Assembly: GCA_025201375.1 (NCBI GenBank)
Contig: JAIWZP010000011.1
Span: 310,001-374,000, forward strand
From: Gongronella butleri
Lineage: Eukaryota > Mucoromycota > Mucoromycetes > Mucorales > Cunninghamellaceae
DNA length: 64,000 nt
Direction: 5' to 3'
Below, in pieces: positions 12,090 to 22,675 of this stretch; position 1 is the first letter of the stretch; each line of letters starts with the position of its first letter. The notes under the pieces were generated by a model that ran no database searches, had not been told where the DNA came from, and saw only the letters and a list, made by a program, of their open reading frames with translations. The position numbers and the translations under genes were made by a program.

Positions 12090-12539
12090 ATGTTCTTCAC
12101 CCGTGCTCTTCGCCAAGCCGCCACCAAGGTACATTGCAAAATAGACACAACCCGACGTTTTCTCATCATTTTTGCTATTTTTTCTTCAAATTAGGTCACG
12201 ACCGGTTTGACGGGCGTGCCTGTGCAGCCCAATGCGCGCCCGATGCTGATCGAGACGTACAACAGCACGTTGACTGTTTTGTCGCGCCTCCCTGCGACGG
12301 CGGCCTACCGCCAGGCGACCGAGAGCATCACCAAGAGCCGCCTTGCTATTGTCGAGTCCACCGAGAGCCACGAAGAAATCGAGGCCAAGATTGGCGGCAA
12401 CTTCCAAATTGAGGAGCTGCTCATGCAGGCCGAGGACGAGCTCAAGCTCTCGGCCAAGATGGAGCAATGGAAGCCCTGGGAGGAATTGGAGGTCCCCATC
12501 CCCGAGGGCCAGTGGAAGTACCCCGGCAACAAGGAATAG
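12090..12539 (+). CDS. NDUFA5: NADH dehydrogenase (complex I) subunit NDUFA5/B13
   Basis: Two exons (12090-12128, 12195-12539) encode 127 aa. This accessory subunit sits on the matrix arm of mitochondrial complex I. The N-terminus MFFTRALRQAATK looks like a short mitochondrial presequence or signal. The body follows the family: a helical hairpin around LIETYNSTLTVLSRLP and TESHEEIEAKIGG, then a C-terminal MEQWKPWEELEVPIPEGQW block. The intron falls right after the presequence. The gene follows WDR20 on the same strand with only about 240 bp between them. Confidence 0.9.
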
Positions 12540-13546
12540 ACTCTTTTTCATCGCATTTCTTAATCATCTTTTTGCTGTGCATCTCCTCTCCACCCCGATT
12601 TTATTTTGTATATCCTTTTCTTTTCGTCCGCCAAAGCGTACAATGGACCTTTTTTTTTTTTCGCCTTGTCGCCATAGTGTGCAATGGCCAATTTTGTTTT
12701 TTTGCCACCAACCTCCATTGCACTCACGCCTCCTTCCCATCCCTTCTTTTACCCGTCATCAATAAAAAAACAAGGTGATTGTAGATCTTTTTTGCTGTTT
12801 TGCTTTTTTTTTTTCCTCTTTACTTTTTTTTTTTTTTTTTTTTTTTTTGTCGCGCGTCATGCATGAATCACGATGATCTGTGTTTGCACAGAATTTGTGA
12901 TGCATGCACACGCTAGTCAGACAAAGAGCGCCTGCGGGGGAGACGCGAGGGTGACGGGACCCCAGATTTCCAAAGAGAAAATTAAGGTTGAACAGGAGCG
13001 AGCCAAACAGAGCAAAGTTGGAAAAAAAGAGGGGGTGGGGCATTGCCAAAAAAAGTGAGTTCATGACATCGCGATATATTGGGGGGCCGCGCGACAAGAA
13101 AGAGGGTGGAACAACAACAAATGCAATAAATAGACGGGCATGGGAAAAGCGATACATCGGTTCCTCATGGCTTCAATCCCCTCTCCTCGTTCATAAGGAG
13201 AGCGACACGACAAGAGCGATCAAAAGGCGGGTCAATTGTGTATATTTTATTATTATTTTTGGAAAAAGGGGGAGGGAGGGGGTGACGATGCGACAAGGGG
13301 GTGGGATGTTGACGCGAGAAAGGGGGAGGGGGATCCACATCCCTTTTTTTTTTTTTTTTTGCAATTGATTATCCTCCACCTCCCTGCATGGGGTGATAAA
13401 AAAAAGAGAAGCTAGAGCATCCAAATAATACAGAAATGCAAGCAAGAAGGAGGAGGGCGAGGAGAGAGAGCAATTGAGGGCGTTATTGGGGAGGCGTTAT
13501 TGGGGGGAAAAAGAGGAGCGAGAAAGAAGAAGGGGGGAATCATCCA
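12540..13546. other. intergenic region between convergent genes
   Basis: About 1 kb of sequence with T-runs (12820-12848) and a G-rich, purine-biased second half (about 12900-13540). I find no gene. The strong G-over-C bias on the plus strand over several hundred bases is unusual for this window, but I see no motif in it. Confidence 0.5.
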
Positions 13547-14185
13547 TTACAAAGCAAAAGCAATACACGCAACAATGGTCAAGGCGCCGACGGTCTTTGT
13601 GGCCAAATCCAAGCTGGGGCGAGCAGCGGCATTGAAGATGGAGCCGCTGCTGGAGGAGGCGGACGCGCCGGTGCCCGATGGCTTGGCCGACGAGGTGGTC
13701 ATGGAGGTCTGGATGGTGATGGGAATCTTGGTCTGCGCGCCATTGGCGTCGAAAATCACATTGTAGTTGCCACCGAGCACCGTGGAGGGAATCGCGTAAT
13801 TCACACTGTGCTCATAGTACGTATCATTGCCCTGCTGCATCGGGTTGGTCTTGGACATGTCCGCGCCTTGCTGGATCGCAATCGACACATTCGACCCCGC
13901 AGCAGCAGACACAAGGTTGATGTTCAACGTGATGCCTAAGCAAAAAAAAGCGCGTAAAAAGGGTTCCCGTCAGATTCACTCGCTCGTCATTTCTTTTTTT
14001 CCATTTTTCTCTTTACCACTGGGATCGATGTTGGGCAGGATTTGCCAGGTACAAGGCAGGATTTGACCAATGACATAGGTTTGACCGTCGACAGGCGACG
14101 AAATGTTAAAGACACCCGTGGAAGACGTGACGGCAGACACGACGGCCGTCATGGCCGTCAGCATGGTAGCAACAGCAAACTTCAT
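13547..14185 (-). CDS. GPI-anchored Ser/Thr-rich cell-surface protein (Kre9/Knh1-like N-terminal domain)
   Basis: Two exons (14185-14017, 13935-13547) give 185 aa. A signal peptide (MKFAVATMLTAMTAVVSA) is followed by a domain that starts ISSPVDGQTYVIGQILPCTW. This is typical of the fungal Ser-Thr-rich GPI-anchored family and of Kre9/Knh1 N-termini. After about 90 residues with an immunoglobulin-like pattern comes a Ser/Thr/Ala stalk and a hydrophobic tail (VGALTIVACIAFAL) that fits a GPI-anchor signal. A likely omega site lies in the Ser-rich stretch before IFNAAARP. It probably ends up in the plasma membrane or wall. Its exact role is unknown; some relatives aid beta-1,6-glucan assembly. Confidence 0.8.
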
Positions 14186-15385
14186 GATTAAAAAAAAAAT
14201 AGGGGGCAATGAAAAAATGAGTGGAAAAAAGGCGAAAGAAAGACAAAGAAATAATTTCTCGTCCCCCTGCTTGTGAAATATAAAGGAACGTGCCTGAAGC
14301 AAGTCCGCTTCATCACGAAATTTGATGTGTGCTTATTTATAGGCCACCCGTGCCCTTTTTAGGAACGCGAGGCCGGGCATGCCCTTGATTTGCACACGCC
14401 GCTGGCTTATTTTTGACATTTCCATCGCATCCCTCCCTTCAATTGACTTTTTCCACCTTCCCAATTTATATCACCTTTTGTTTTTTTTTATCCACTAGCA
14501 AACAAGGGAACAAGGAACAAAAAAAAAAAAAAGACTCGGCATGCCCCGTCCGCGAGCTTCTTGCTCTTGCCAGATGGAGCAGGTACCACCATGGTCGTCG
14601 CCAAAGATATCCAAAAAGTTTCACTGATACACGAAGCAATAAACAGGCCATCTCTCGCTTTTCTGTCGCTCTTTTCCATTCCGCTTTTTCTAACTTTTCA
14701 AGAAATATCACGCCGTTTGTCCAATATGAGATCGTATTCCGGTACCAATGGCTCCCGCCAACACGCAATCCGGTGCCCCCGTGACCCTTGATCACATCCA
14801 ACTTCGCGTCACTTGCCCAATGATGGTCCCGACGGAGTCGCCCCGCTTATGCAATGGAGAAGAAAGAACGAGAACCAATGAATGACGCGTGGATTCTGCT
14901 TTTGGTCTCACCCATTCCCCACACACCGGTTCCCGAGCGCACACACACAAGCACACACACCACTCGCTTGCCTCTGAACCCGTCACGTGCTCAACGGATG
15001 AGAAAAAATAGCCCATTCGTCCTCCAATTTCCTCTTTTTTCCGTTGTTTCTCGCTCACCTTTTGCGCATTTCCTCCTGTTGATTGTTTCTCATGCTACTT
15101 TGGGAACGCGTCTCGTGTGGTCATGCGGTCGCACCATCGACAGTATGTACAAAGACCAAGGACACCGCATTCCACTCAAAAAACACGGGGACGTTTTTGC
15201 TCAAATGGGAGCTTTCAACGACTTTTTTTTTTTTTTTGTTTGCGCAAATCATGCTTTCGACGACGCTTTGATTATTCTACGGAGGAATGGAAGGCTTAAA
15301 AGGACAAAAGACACGCTTACAATGGATGGTATTTTGGTTTATTATGGACAGGGTTGTAAAAAAAAAAAAGAGAATCACCGCTTAA
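14186..15385. other. intergenic region without recognised gene
   Basis: The first 200 bases should hold the promoter of the GPI protein. A frame on the minus strand near 14490-14680 and one on the plus strand near 14854-15450 are open, but they show no family features and end in homopolymers. I support no gene here. Confidence 0.45.
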
Positions 15386-15775
15386 TTAGTAGAAAAAGCC
15401 AAGGATCTTGCCACCGACGTGCTTGCGACGAGCCGTCTCGTGGTCCATGATGCCAGCCGAGGTGGTCAGGACAAGGTAGCCGAATTGGCGCGAGGGAAGC
15501 AGATTGGCAGTCCACTTTTCGAGATCCTGGATGCGGATGTTGAAGCGGGGCGAGATGACGCCGCACTTGTTCAATCTGCCATTGAGCTGGATGACGATCT
15601 TGCCCGAGCGGTGATCATCGATCTCCTCAAACTCGCCAATGTAGCCGTGGCTTTGCATCACGGACAAAAACTTGACAATGACCTTGGACGAGGGGCGGAT
15701 CATCACCTGGCGCTTGCCACGGCGCTCGGCATTGTTGATGTTGTTCAAGCAGTCATTCAGGACAGAGACACGCAT
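15386..15775 (-). CDS. RPS22: 40S ribosomal protein uS8 (S22/S15a)
   Basis: One coding exon of 129 aa. It carries the whole uS8 pattern: [66 protein letters not shown] and the C-terminus GGKILGFFY. It binds helix 21 of 18S rRNA in the small subunit body. The ATG lies one base after a likely acceptor (tcaaatcag), so a 5' UTR intron is probable, as in many ribosomal protein genes. The predicted N-terminus MRVSVLND is one residue shorter than the common MVRxSVL form. The gene is divergent from NOP7 with about 550 bp between the starts. Confidence 0.95.
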   Translation of the reverse strand: MRVSVLNDCLNNINNAERRGKRQVMIRPSSKVIVKFLSVMQSHGYIGEFEEIDDHRSGKIVIQLNGRLNKCGVISPRFNIRIQDLEKWTANLLPSRQFGYLVLTTSAGIMDHETARRKHVGGKILGFFY

Positions 15776-15889
15776 TCTGATTTGAAAAAAAAACGAGACG
15801 CGTGAGCTCAGGGAAGAGGGGGAACAGTTGACTTTTAGAGTGTCCAACAATAGATTCATAAAAGTGGCTGTTCCTCGTCGTAAGCAAGT

Positions 15890-16070
15890 GAGTATGCCGT
15901 CCAAGTTGCTCTTGAAAAAAAAAACAAGAAGCAAAGCGGACAGGTACTTTTGCAAACGACCATAAAAGGGCAAGGGAATGGGATGGAATGCATTCTTTTG
16001 TAAAAAAGAGTATGCCGTCCAATATGCTCTTAAAAAAAGAGGCAATTGACCATTCAAGGGTAGGGGAAAG
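15890..16070. repeat. imperfect tandem duplication upstream of RPS22
   Basis: The block gtatgccgtccaa, followed by tgctctt and an A-run, then gaccat and an aagggcaaggg-like purine stretch, occurs at about 15891 and again at about 16011. The second copy is shorter and runs into the GGAT tract. Confidence 0.65.
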
Positions 16071-16104
16071 GGATGGATGGATGGATGGATGGATGGATGG
16101 ATGG
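16071..16104. repeat. (GGAT)n microsatellite
   Basis: About eight perfect copies of the tetranucleotide, followed by a shorter echo at 16124-16136. It sits in the RPS22-NOP7 spacer. Confidence 0.9.
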
Positions 16105-16327
16105 TTACTTACATAGGATGTTTGGATGGATGGATATAAAGAGAAAGAGAGAGAGAGAGAGGAAGAAAACAATGAAGCAGCGCGCTTTGGCGCTTTTAAA
16201 CGCCAACTTGCAAGCCACCGCCGGCCAAAAAAGGCAGGCGGACTTTGAATGGACACAAAGAAAAGAAAAAATCTTGTCCATGCGGCTTAAATGCATCACT
16301 CTTTTTTACTTTTTTTTTCTTTTCATT

Positions 16328-18024
16328 ATGGGTCGCATTCAAAAGAAGGGTGTGAAGGGTGCTGCCGCCAACTTTATCACGCGCCAGCAAGCGCTGAAGA
16401 AGCTGCAGATCTCGCTTGCCGACTTTCGGTAATAAAGACAAAAACTATCACAAAAAAAAAAGCACGATCTAACTTTTTTTTTTTTTTTGATAAAACTAGT
16501 CGTCTTTGTATCTTGAAGGGCATTTATCCTCGTGAGCCTCGCAGCAAGAAGAAGGCCAACAAGGGCTCGACGGCACCTGCGACGTTTTACTATGTGAAGG
16601 ATATTCAGTATTTGCTCCACGAGCCTCTTTTGATGAAATTCCGCGAATACAAGGCATTTGCACGCAAATTGAACAAGGTGTTGCACAAGGGCGACAAGTC
16701 AACGGCTCGCTCGCTGAATGAGCACAACCGTCCGGTGTATACGCTGGACCACCTTGTCAAGGAGCGATACCCTACGTTTGTGGATGCATTGCGCGACCTG
16801 GACGATGCGATCTCCATGTTGTACTTGTTTGCCAACATGCCTGTGGACAGCCGCATCAAGGCCAAGACGGTCAAGCAGTGCCAGACGTTGATTGCCGAGT
16901 TCCAAAACTATGTGATGCATGCTCAATGCCTGCGCAAGGTGTTTTTCTCGATCAAGGGCATCTACTACCAGGCCGAGATCAAGGGCCAGACCATCACGTG
17001 GATTGTCCCTTACCAATTCACTCAGGAGGTCCCCACCGATGTGGATTTCCGTGTCATGGCCACGTTTTTGGAATTCTACATCACGCTCATGGGCTTTGTC
17101 AACTATCGTTTGTACAATGACCTGAATCTGACGTATCCGCCCGACCTTGCCTCTGGCCTTGCTCTGGACAAGAACCCGCACACCAAGACCGCCGAGGACG
17201 AGGACGATGCCGCTGCGGAAGCCGCTGCTGCCGCGGATTTGAACGAATTCAAGGACGAGGATGCGTCGGGCGATGTGTCTGTGCGCGAGATCCAAGAAGC
17301 GACGCTGCAAGTGAAGAACTTGAAGGAATTGTTCAAGTCGCACACGTTCTTTTTGTCGCGCGAGACGCCGCGCTATGCGATGGAATTCATGATCCGCTCG
17401 TGTGGTGGTGCTGTCAGCTGGGACAAGTCGCTGGGCGGCACGCCTCCCATGGAGGAGACTGACGAGCGCGTGACGATCCAGGTGTCGGACCGCCCCAAGG
17501 TGAACCGCCGCGTGATGAACCGCACGTACGTGCAACCGCAATGGATCGCCGACTGTATCAACGCGCGCAAGTTGCTCAAATCAGCTCTGTATGCCCCCGG
17601 CGAGCTGCTGCCGCCCCATCTGAGCCCCTTCGTCATCGCCAAGCCCGGCGAGTACGTGCCCACTGTCGACGACGACGAGGACGAGGAATTGGCCCAAGCC
17701 GCTGCTCAGGCCGCCGCTGAAACCGCCGCCGCCGCCGACGAGGACGATACCTACGAGGACGAGCTCAAGGCCGAGGCCGCCGGCGTGCCCTTCTCCGAGT
17801 ATGATGGCACCGCCCCTGCCGACGACACAAAGCGCGTCACTCGCAGCAAGAAGCGTGCCCAGGACAACGACGAACACAAGGAGGCCGAGGAAATGGCCAC
17901 CGTCATGATGTCCAACAAGAAGCGCAAGCTGTACACCATCATGAAGGAGTCCAACCAGCGCAAGGCCGACGAGGCAAAGAAGCTCCAGGACAAGAAAAAG
18001 GCTCTCAAGGCCAAGAAGAAATAG
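16328..18024 (+). CDS. NOP7: Pescadillo homologue (ribosome biogenesis, BRCT domain)
   Basis: Two exons (16328-16428, 16500-18024) encode 541 aa. Nop7/Pes1 forms the PeBoW complex with Erb1 and Ytm1 and is needed for 27S pre-rRNA processing and 60S assembly in the nucleolus. The N-terminal Pescadillo domain starts [13 protein letters not shown] and includes [17 protein letters not shown], with the intron inside it. A BRCT domain covers about residues 320-415 ([12 protein letters not shown] ... [13 protein letters not shown]). The C-terminal third alternates Ala/Glu/Asp-rich acidic stretches and Lys-rich coiled segments, with candidate nuclear signals such as NKKRKL and the final KAKKK. An AATAAA signal lies about 95 bp after the stop. 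Confidence 0.95.
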
Positions 18025-18699
18025 ACGCCTCCCCCACTTTTTTTTTTATTTCCCCCCTCCCCTTTTTTTTCCGTTTTCTTTACATATGTAACTCATGTTC
18101 CAATTGCATCCCATTATCCAATAAAAGATCTCATTCATCCCATAATTGCTCGCTCCCTCTTTTCAACTCTTTTTATGCGCTGACAAACACCAAATACAAG
18201 AAAAAAACAAGAAACGCGTAAAAAAACACCTCAAATGCGCCTCAAAAGCGCGTCTTTTTCTTTTGTTTTCACATTGCCTTGTATGGACAATCACATGTAC
18301 CAACACATCTATTTGTATTTTGGAATTTACTGCGATTATGCGAGATCTTGTTAGTCTTCCGAGCTGAACCTCACGGGCAATTTGTGTCTGTCCAGCTGTA
18401 GAGTCTCAAGAGTGGCATGGGCACACATTAGATACATACAAGAAAATATCAAAATGGCGAATTAGAGGAGTTTGGCAATTTGCTGTGTTAGCCATTTCTG
18501 TTTGAGCCGATTGGCCATCAAGCCTGCTGCCTATGATTTCAATGCGTGCCTTTGTAGATGCCTGCTGTGCATTAATAATGAAGGTCAACTTAGGTGTCTG
18601 ACAAAAAAAATTACAATGTCACTGTTAAGAGTTTTTTTGGTTGACTGTCGATAAATTTACAATGATCAAGGAAATTTTGCTCCATGGATCAGCAATGGG

Positions 18700-19440
18700 A
18701 GGCTTCCTCGTTCAAATGAGCCAACCCCAGCGTCGTTGGGACCACTAGGTGGCGCGCAATCGCAATGCTTAAAATCACGGATTTTCCAAGGGGTGCAGTC
18801 GAGGATTTGAAAATAAAGAAATTAGAGTCCTCAGATCACCGTGACATTCAACCACAAGGTAAACGCAGCGCATTCGCCGTCGAAAATGCATTAAAAAAAG
18901 GGGGCCTATCTGCTGGTTCACGAGCAAAGAGCAATTTGCGCTAAATTTTTGTCACAAGGCCAAGTCGACGAAAACTGGTAGCAGATCCTCGAAACGCGGA
19001 TCATCAGAAAGAGCACGGGCTGTTGCATACGTGGCTGTCGATGATCCGTGCAAAAAACGCGTTCTAGGCTAAATTGACGCGAGCAGACCGTTTGCGGAGC
19101 AACTTTGACGTGTGCTAAACCTCGTCAAGTGTCGAGCCACGCGCGCCTGTTCTTATCGATTTCATGCACCTGGAGCCTGTCTTGCTAGTGGATGCGTCCG
19201 CGCGGCTATATCGACACGTTTTTCCCGAGCAAATGGCGTTTGAAGTTTAAGGAAAAATTGCTTATTGCTCAAGATCTAGCAAATGGACCGCGCTCTTTTT
19301 TGGCATTTTTCGTGGTTTCCATACCCGCTTCGCCTTGTGTGCAAGTTTGGAGTCATTCTGCGAAATCACTTTTTCGATTTCTTGCCGAGTGCTCAAAATG
19401 GCTCATTTTTTGTTTTGTGTGTAGCGCGCCCTAATATCTC
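18700..19440 (+). repeat. dispersed non-coding repeat, copy 2
   Basis: This is the best-preserved match to copy 3 (46435-47215). Shared blocks in order are cgttcaaatgagcca, ggcgcgcaat, ccaaggggtgcagtcgagga, acgaaaactgg, tcgaaacgcggatcatcag, catgcacctgg and gtgcaagtttgg. Within it, ggatcatc (about 19004) and gatgatcc (about 19041) form a short inverted pair. It has no open frame. Confidence 0.65.
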
Positions 19441-19699
19441 TTAACAGTTAGCAAATCGTGCCCTTGTCAAGTTTCTCGCTAGTCTTTTCACGATTGTGCA
19501 CTTTTCGGGGTGTGGCAGAGCCTAGTCGACGAGTTTCAAGCTAATGTGCCTCGAAATACAGCCTTTTATAATGCTCCTCCGGCGGAGCTGTTTTAAATAA
19601 TTCGAGTTTGATTTTGCCGACGCTCGACGAAAGAATTTATCGATTCCAGTGATTTCGACAGTCAGGTACGTAGCATGATTTTATGATACAAAATTGTAA

Positions 19700-19990
19700 A
19701 ACAGAGTTAAATAAGCCCTTTCATAGCCCATTCGCTTCGCTTGCGACAACATCATTTTGAGGAGCAAACTCGTTTACTGTCTCGTCTCGCTCATTCGTTT
19801 AGGACCTCCCGCGCCTTGATTGGCATTGGCTTCACTGAGCTGTGGCCAAAATGGTGATTATTTTTTACATTTTCCTGATCTCCTTTTGATCCCGCTTGTT
19901 CAAAAAGCCCTAAATTGGAACCAGGTAACGATGATGACAATGTTGCCACAACATGACAGTTTTGTGGTTGTTCACTAGGCAAAGTCGATT
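19700..19990 (-). pseudogene. possible decayed coding fragment
   Basis: On the minus strand about 63 codons without stops end in KAREVLNE. A one-frame shift then gives DETVNEFAPQNDVVASEA before the next stop. The composition is more protein-like than the surroundings. I do not recognise the family; it could be a relic of a transposase or host gene. Confidence 0.2.
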
Positions 19991-20243
19991 TTGAATGAAA
20001 TGATACTTTTTTTTTTACTGATGCATTGTGAGTGGTGTGAAAAAAAATGGTATTGGGACAAAGAAATATACTATGATAAGGGTGACGCGGTCATAAAAAA
20101 TTATCTACAATGACATGCGTAGCACTTGTGGTAAAAAAGGGGAATCATGGGAAATACAGAGGAAAACAACGGGGGGGGGATAAGTATAAAAAAAAGAAAA
20201 AAAAACGAGGGAGAAGTAGTAAGGGTCTTTTACAATTGGCATT

Positions 20244-22628
20244 TTAACCAAAGAGCCAGCATCCAAAGGCAACGAGGAGGATCCAAGAGCCATTTTGAAG
20301 GTACAAGCCTTGCAATGCGCGACTATCCACGTCCCCTGAGGCATCCGAGGAATCCGACGAGGATGCAAAGGAGGGAGATACGGCTGCGGCGCCTTGGTCG
20401 TGTGTTGCGCGCAGCTTATTCAGGGCCTCTTCCAGCTGGGATATCTTTTGAGGCACCTTTTCGAGCTTTTGCTTGTAGATGAGTGTGCGATCGCGTTCCT
20501 TTTGGAGCTCGTAGCGGTGACGTTCCTGCAGCTCGTCCATAGCCAGGTCGCGCTTCGTCAATTGCACGTGCAGTTCCTGGACTCTGTCCTGGAGCTCGGC
20601 TAATTGGCGCTGCAGATCGGGCGACGCCGAGACGCGCACATGGCTGTCACTGCTGTTGTCGCTTGTGGTGGCACTTTTGCTTGCGACGGGGTCCATAGCA
20701 TCCATGGCGTCCGTGCCATTGAGCGCGACGGTGCTCGATGCGGCCTGTGAATCGAGATCGTCGAGCGATTGGACGAGAAGCGACGCTTTTGTGATTTCTT
20801 CCACTTGCTTCTCGAGTTTTTCCCGTGCATCAACATCGGCCTCGTGCTGCGCTTCAAGAAAGATGACGCGTGCTTCGGAAGACACCAATCGCTGCTTGTA
20901 ATCGGTCAGAATCACCTCGAGCTCGGCCCACCTATCGTTCAGCCGGCCAACGTCCGCCTTGGCTTTACGCTCTTGCGCGTCCTGCAGCCGCTGGCTCTCT
21001 GTGATCGCGTCCTGCAGCTCGTTGATCAACGCCGACTTTTCTTGCAGATCGCTGCGCGTCTTGGCAAGCTCGCGCGTAACGCGTTGCAATTCAACCACCT
21101 TTTCGTCGTAATCCTCCTGGTACTTGCTCATCGTCATCGTCAATTGCTGCTCGCACTGAGAAACCACATCGCCCATGCTGTCGTTCATCCAATCTGGCTG
21201 CACCCCATCCCCAGACAGAGACGCGTCCTATAAAAATAAAATAAAATAAAACAAAAGCTCAATTTTAAAAAAAAGCACAAGGGTGTGAGCACTGTTGTCC
21301 TTACGGTGCTGGTCTTGGAACTCGTCAATATCAAGCCAAGCAAATGAGAAAGACTAGGTAAGAAAAAAAAAAGGGGGGGGAGGGCAAAAGAGCAGACAAG
21401 CGGTAAGTTTGGCGTGTTTCAAGACAAAAAAACAAGTAAAGAGCGTCTTACCGTTCTTTTGCCTCGGCTTCTTGCTGTTCAAAGGACACCATAAGAAAAG
21501 GACGTTGGGAAACAAGAGGAAAAACACGGGGAACAAAAAAGGGAGGTGTGAAAACAAAAGGGAGTGAGGAAAAAAAAGAAATAAAATTCGGGGGGATCAG
21601 CCTGCTGATGATATTTCCGCTTTTGTGTTACCACGGCTCTTTGGCCCTTCTTACCTCGGTCTTGCGTTGCATCAAGCTCTCCAATTCCAAGATTTGGTCC
21701 TTGTAGTTTTGAAGTTGCGAATGATGCGTCACCTGAAATTCAAAAAAAAATATCGCGTCAATTGATGTTTTGGATGCCTCTTTTCACTCTCAAAACGTTA
21801 CCTGGGTGATCTTTGGCACGGTTTTGATCTTTTTGACGCCCTGGGCAAAGCGGAGTGTGTTCATGGACTCGTCCTTGGATGGCCGTGCCGGATTGATCGC
21901 GCAAATGACGGCGACGTGTGCATTGCCGGATAGAGATGGCTGCAGGATGCGTGTCAGCTTGGATTCACGGTACGGCACGTGTGCAGATCTACAGAAAAAG
22001 AGGGAAAAAAGCATGTCGTGTCAGCGGCCAATGATTTTATACGGGCCCATTTGGCTGTTTTGTGAGCATTACCCTTGAATCAGGCTGTTGATCACCTTGC
22101 CGAGCGTCAGAAGGCTGCGGTTGATGTGCGCTCCTTCTTGTCGGCGCTCTTGCATGGACGCCACCTTTTCCGATCCGGCCAGATCAATCAAATTCTAAGA
22201 AAAAAAAAGTGAATTCAGGGCAATAGTCGCTGACATTTAATAAATTACGAGCTTGGACAAGCGCACAAAGGTGTGGGCAGACGCGGTGCGTGATCGGCTT
22301 TCGATCATCTAAAAGCAAAACGCGGATGAGACTCGTCTTTTTCAACTTTTCCCCCCTCTCCTTTTGGCTTTTTACGAGCTGAAAGATAGTGTGTGATCGG
22401 CTGCTGTTCAAGTTAAAGTCTGTGTCGCTGGTGTGTCGTTTCTCTATTCAAGATGTTAGAATGACAAGAGGGAGGATAAACGGCGGCTTTTTTTTTATTT
22501 TTACCTTCTCCGAGTCGAATGTAGTGCATGATATCTTCAGGTGTGGTGACAGGGACTTGGATGAGGCCCTCCACGACGACGTCCTAACGTGTCCATGATT
22601 ATTATCGGACGATACGAGCCGCATGTCC

Positions 22629-22675
<47 letters not shown>

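Larger units (their letters stand above)
15776..16327. promoter_or_regulatory. divergent promoter region between RPS22 and NOP7
   Basis: Two ribosome-biogenesis genes face away from each other across this 552-bp spacer, so shared growth control is plausible. It holds an imperfect tandem duplication (about 15890-16070), a GGAT tetranucleotide tract (16071-16104) and a GA-rich tract (16139-16166). T-runs lie close to the NOP7 start. No TATA box is evident. Confidence 0.55.
18025..20243. other. gene-poor region with repeat copy 2
   Basis: No supported gene in 2.2 kb. Repeat copy 2 occupies about 18700-19440. A minus-strand stretch near 19700-19990 reads like decayed coding sequence and is listed separately. 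The last 200 bases are the 3' flank of the kinesin gene. Confidence 0.5.

Noticed and set aside
14854..15450. 198-codon plus-strand frame upstream of RPS22
   Set aside because: No family features; it includes a poly-Phe from a T-run and overlaps the uS8 gene in antisense.
16071..16104. GGAT tract as a CRISPR or telomere-like array
   Set aside because: It is a simple tetranucleotide microsatellite without spacers, in a nuclear promoter.
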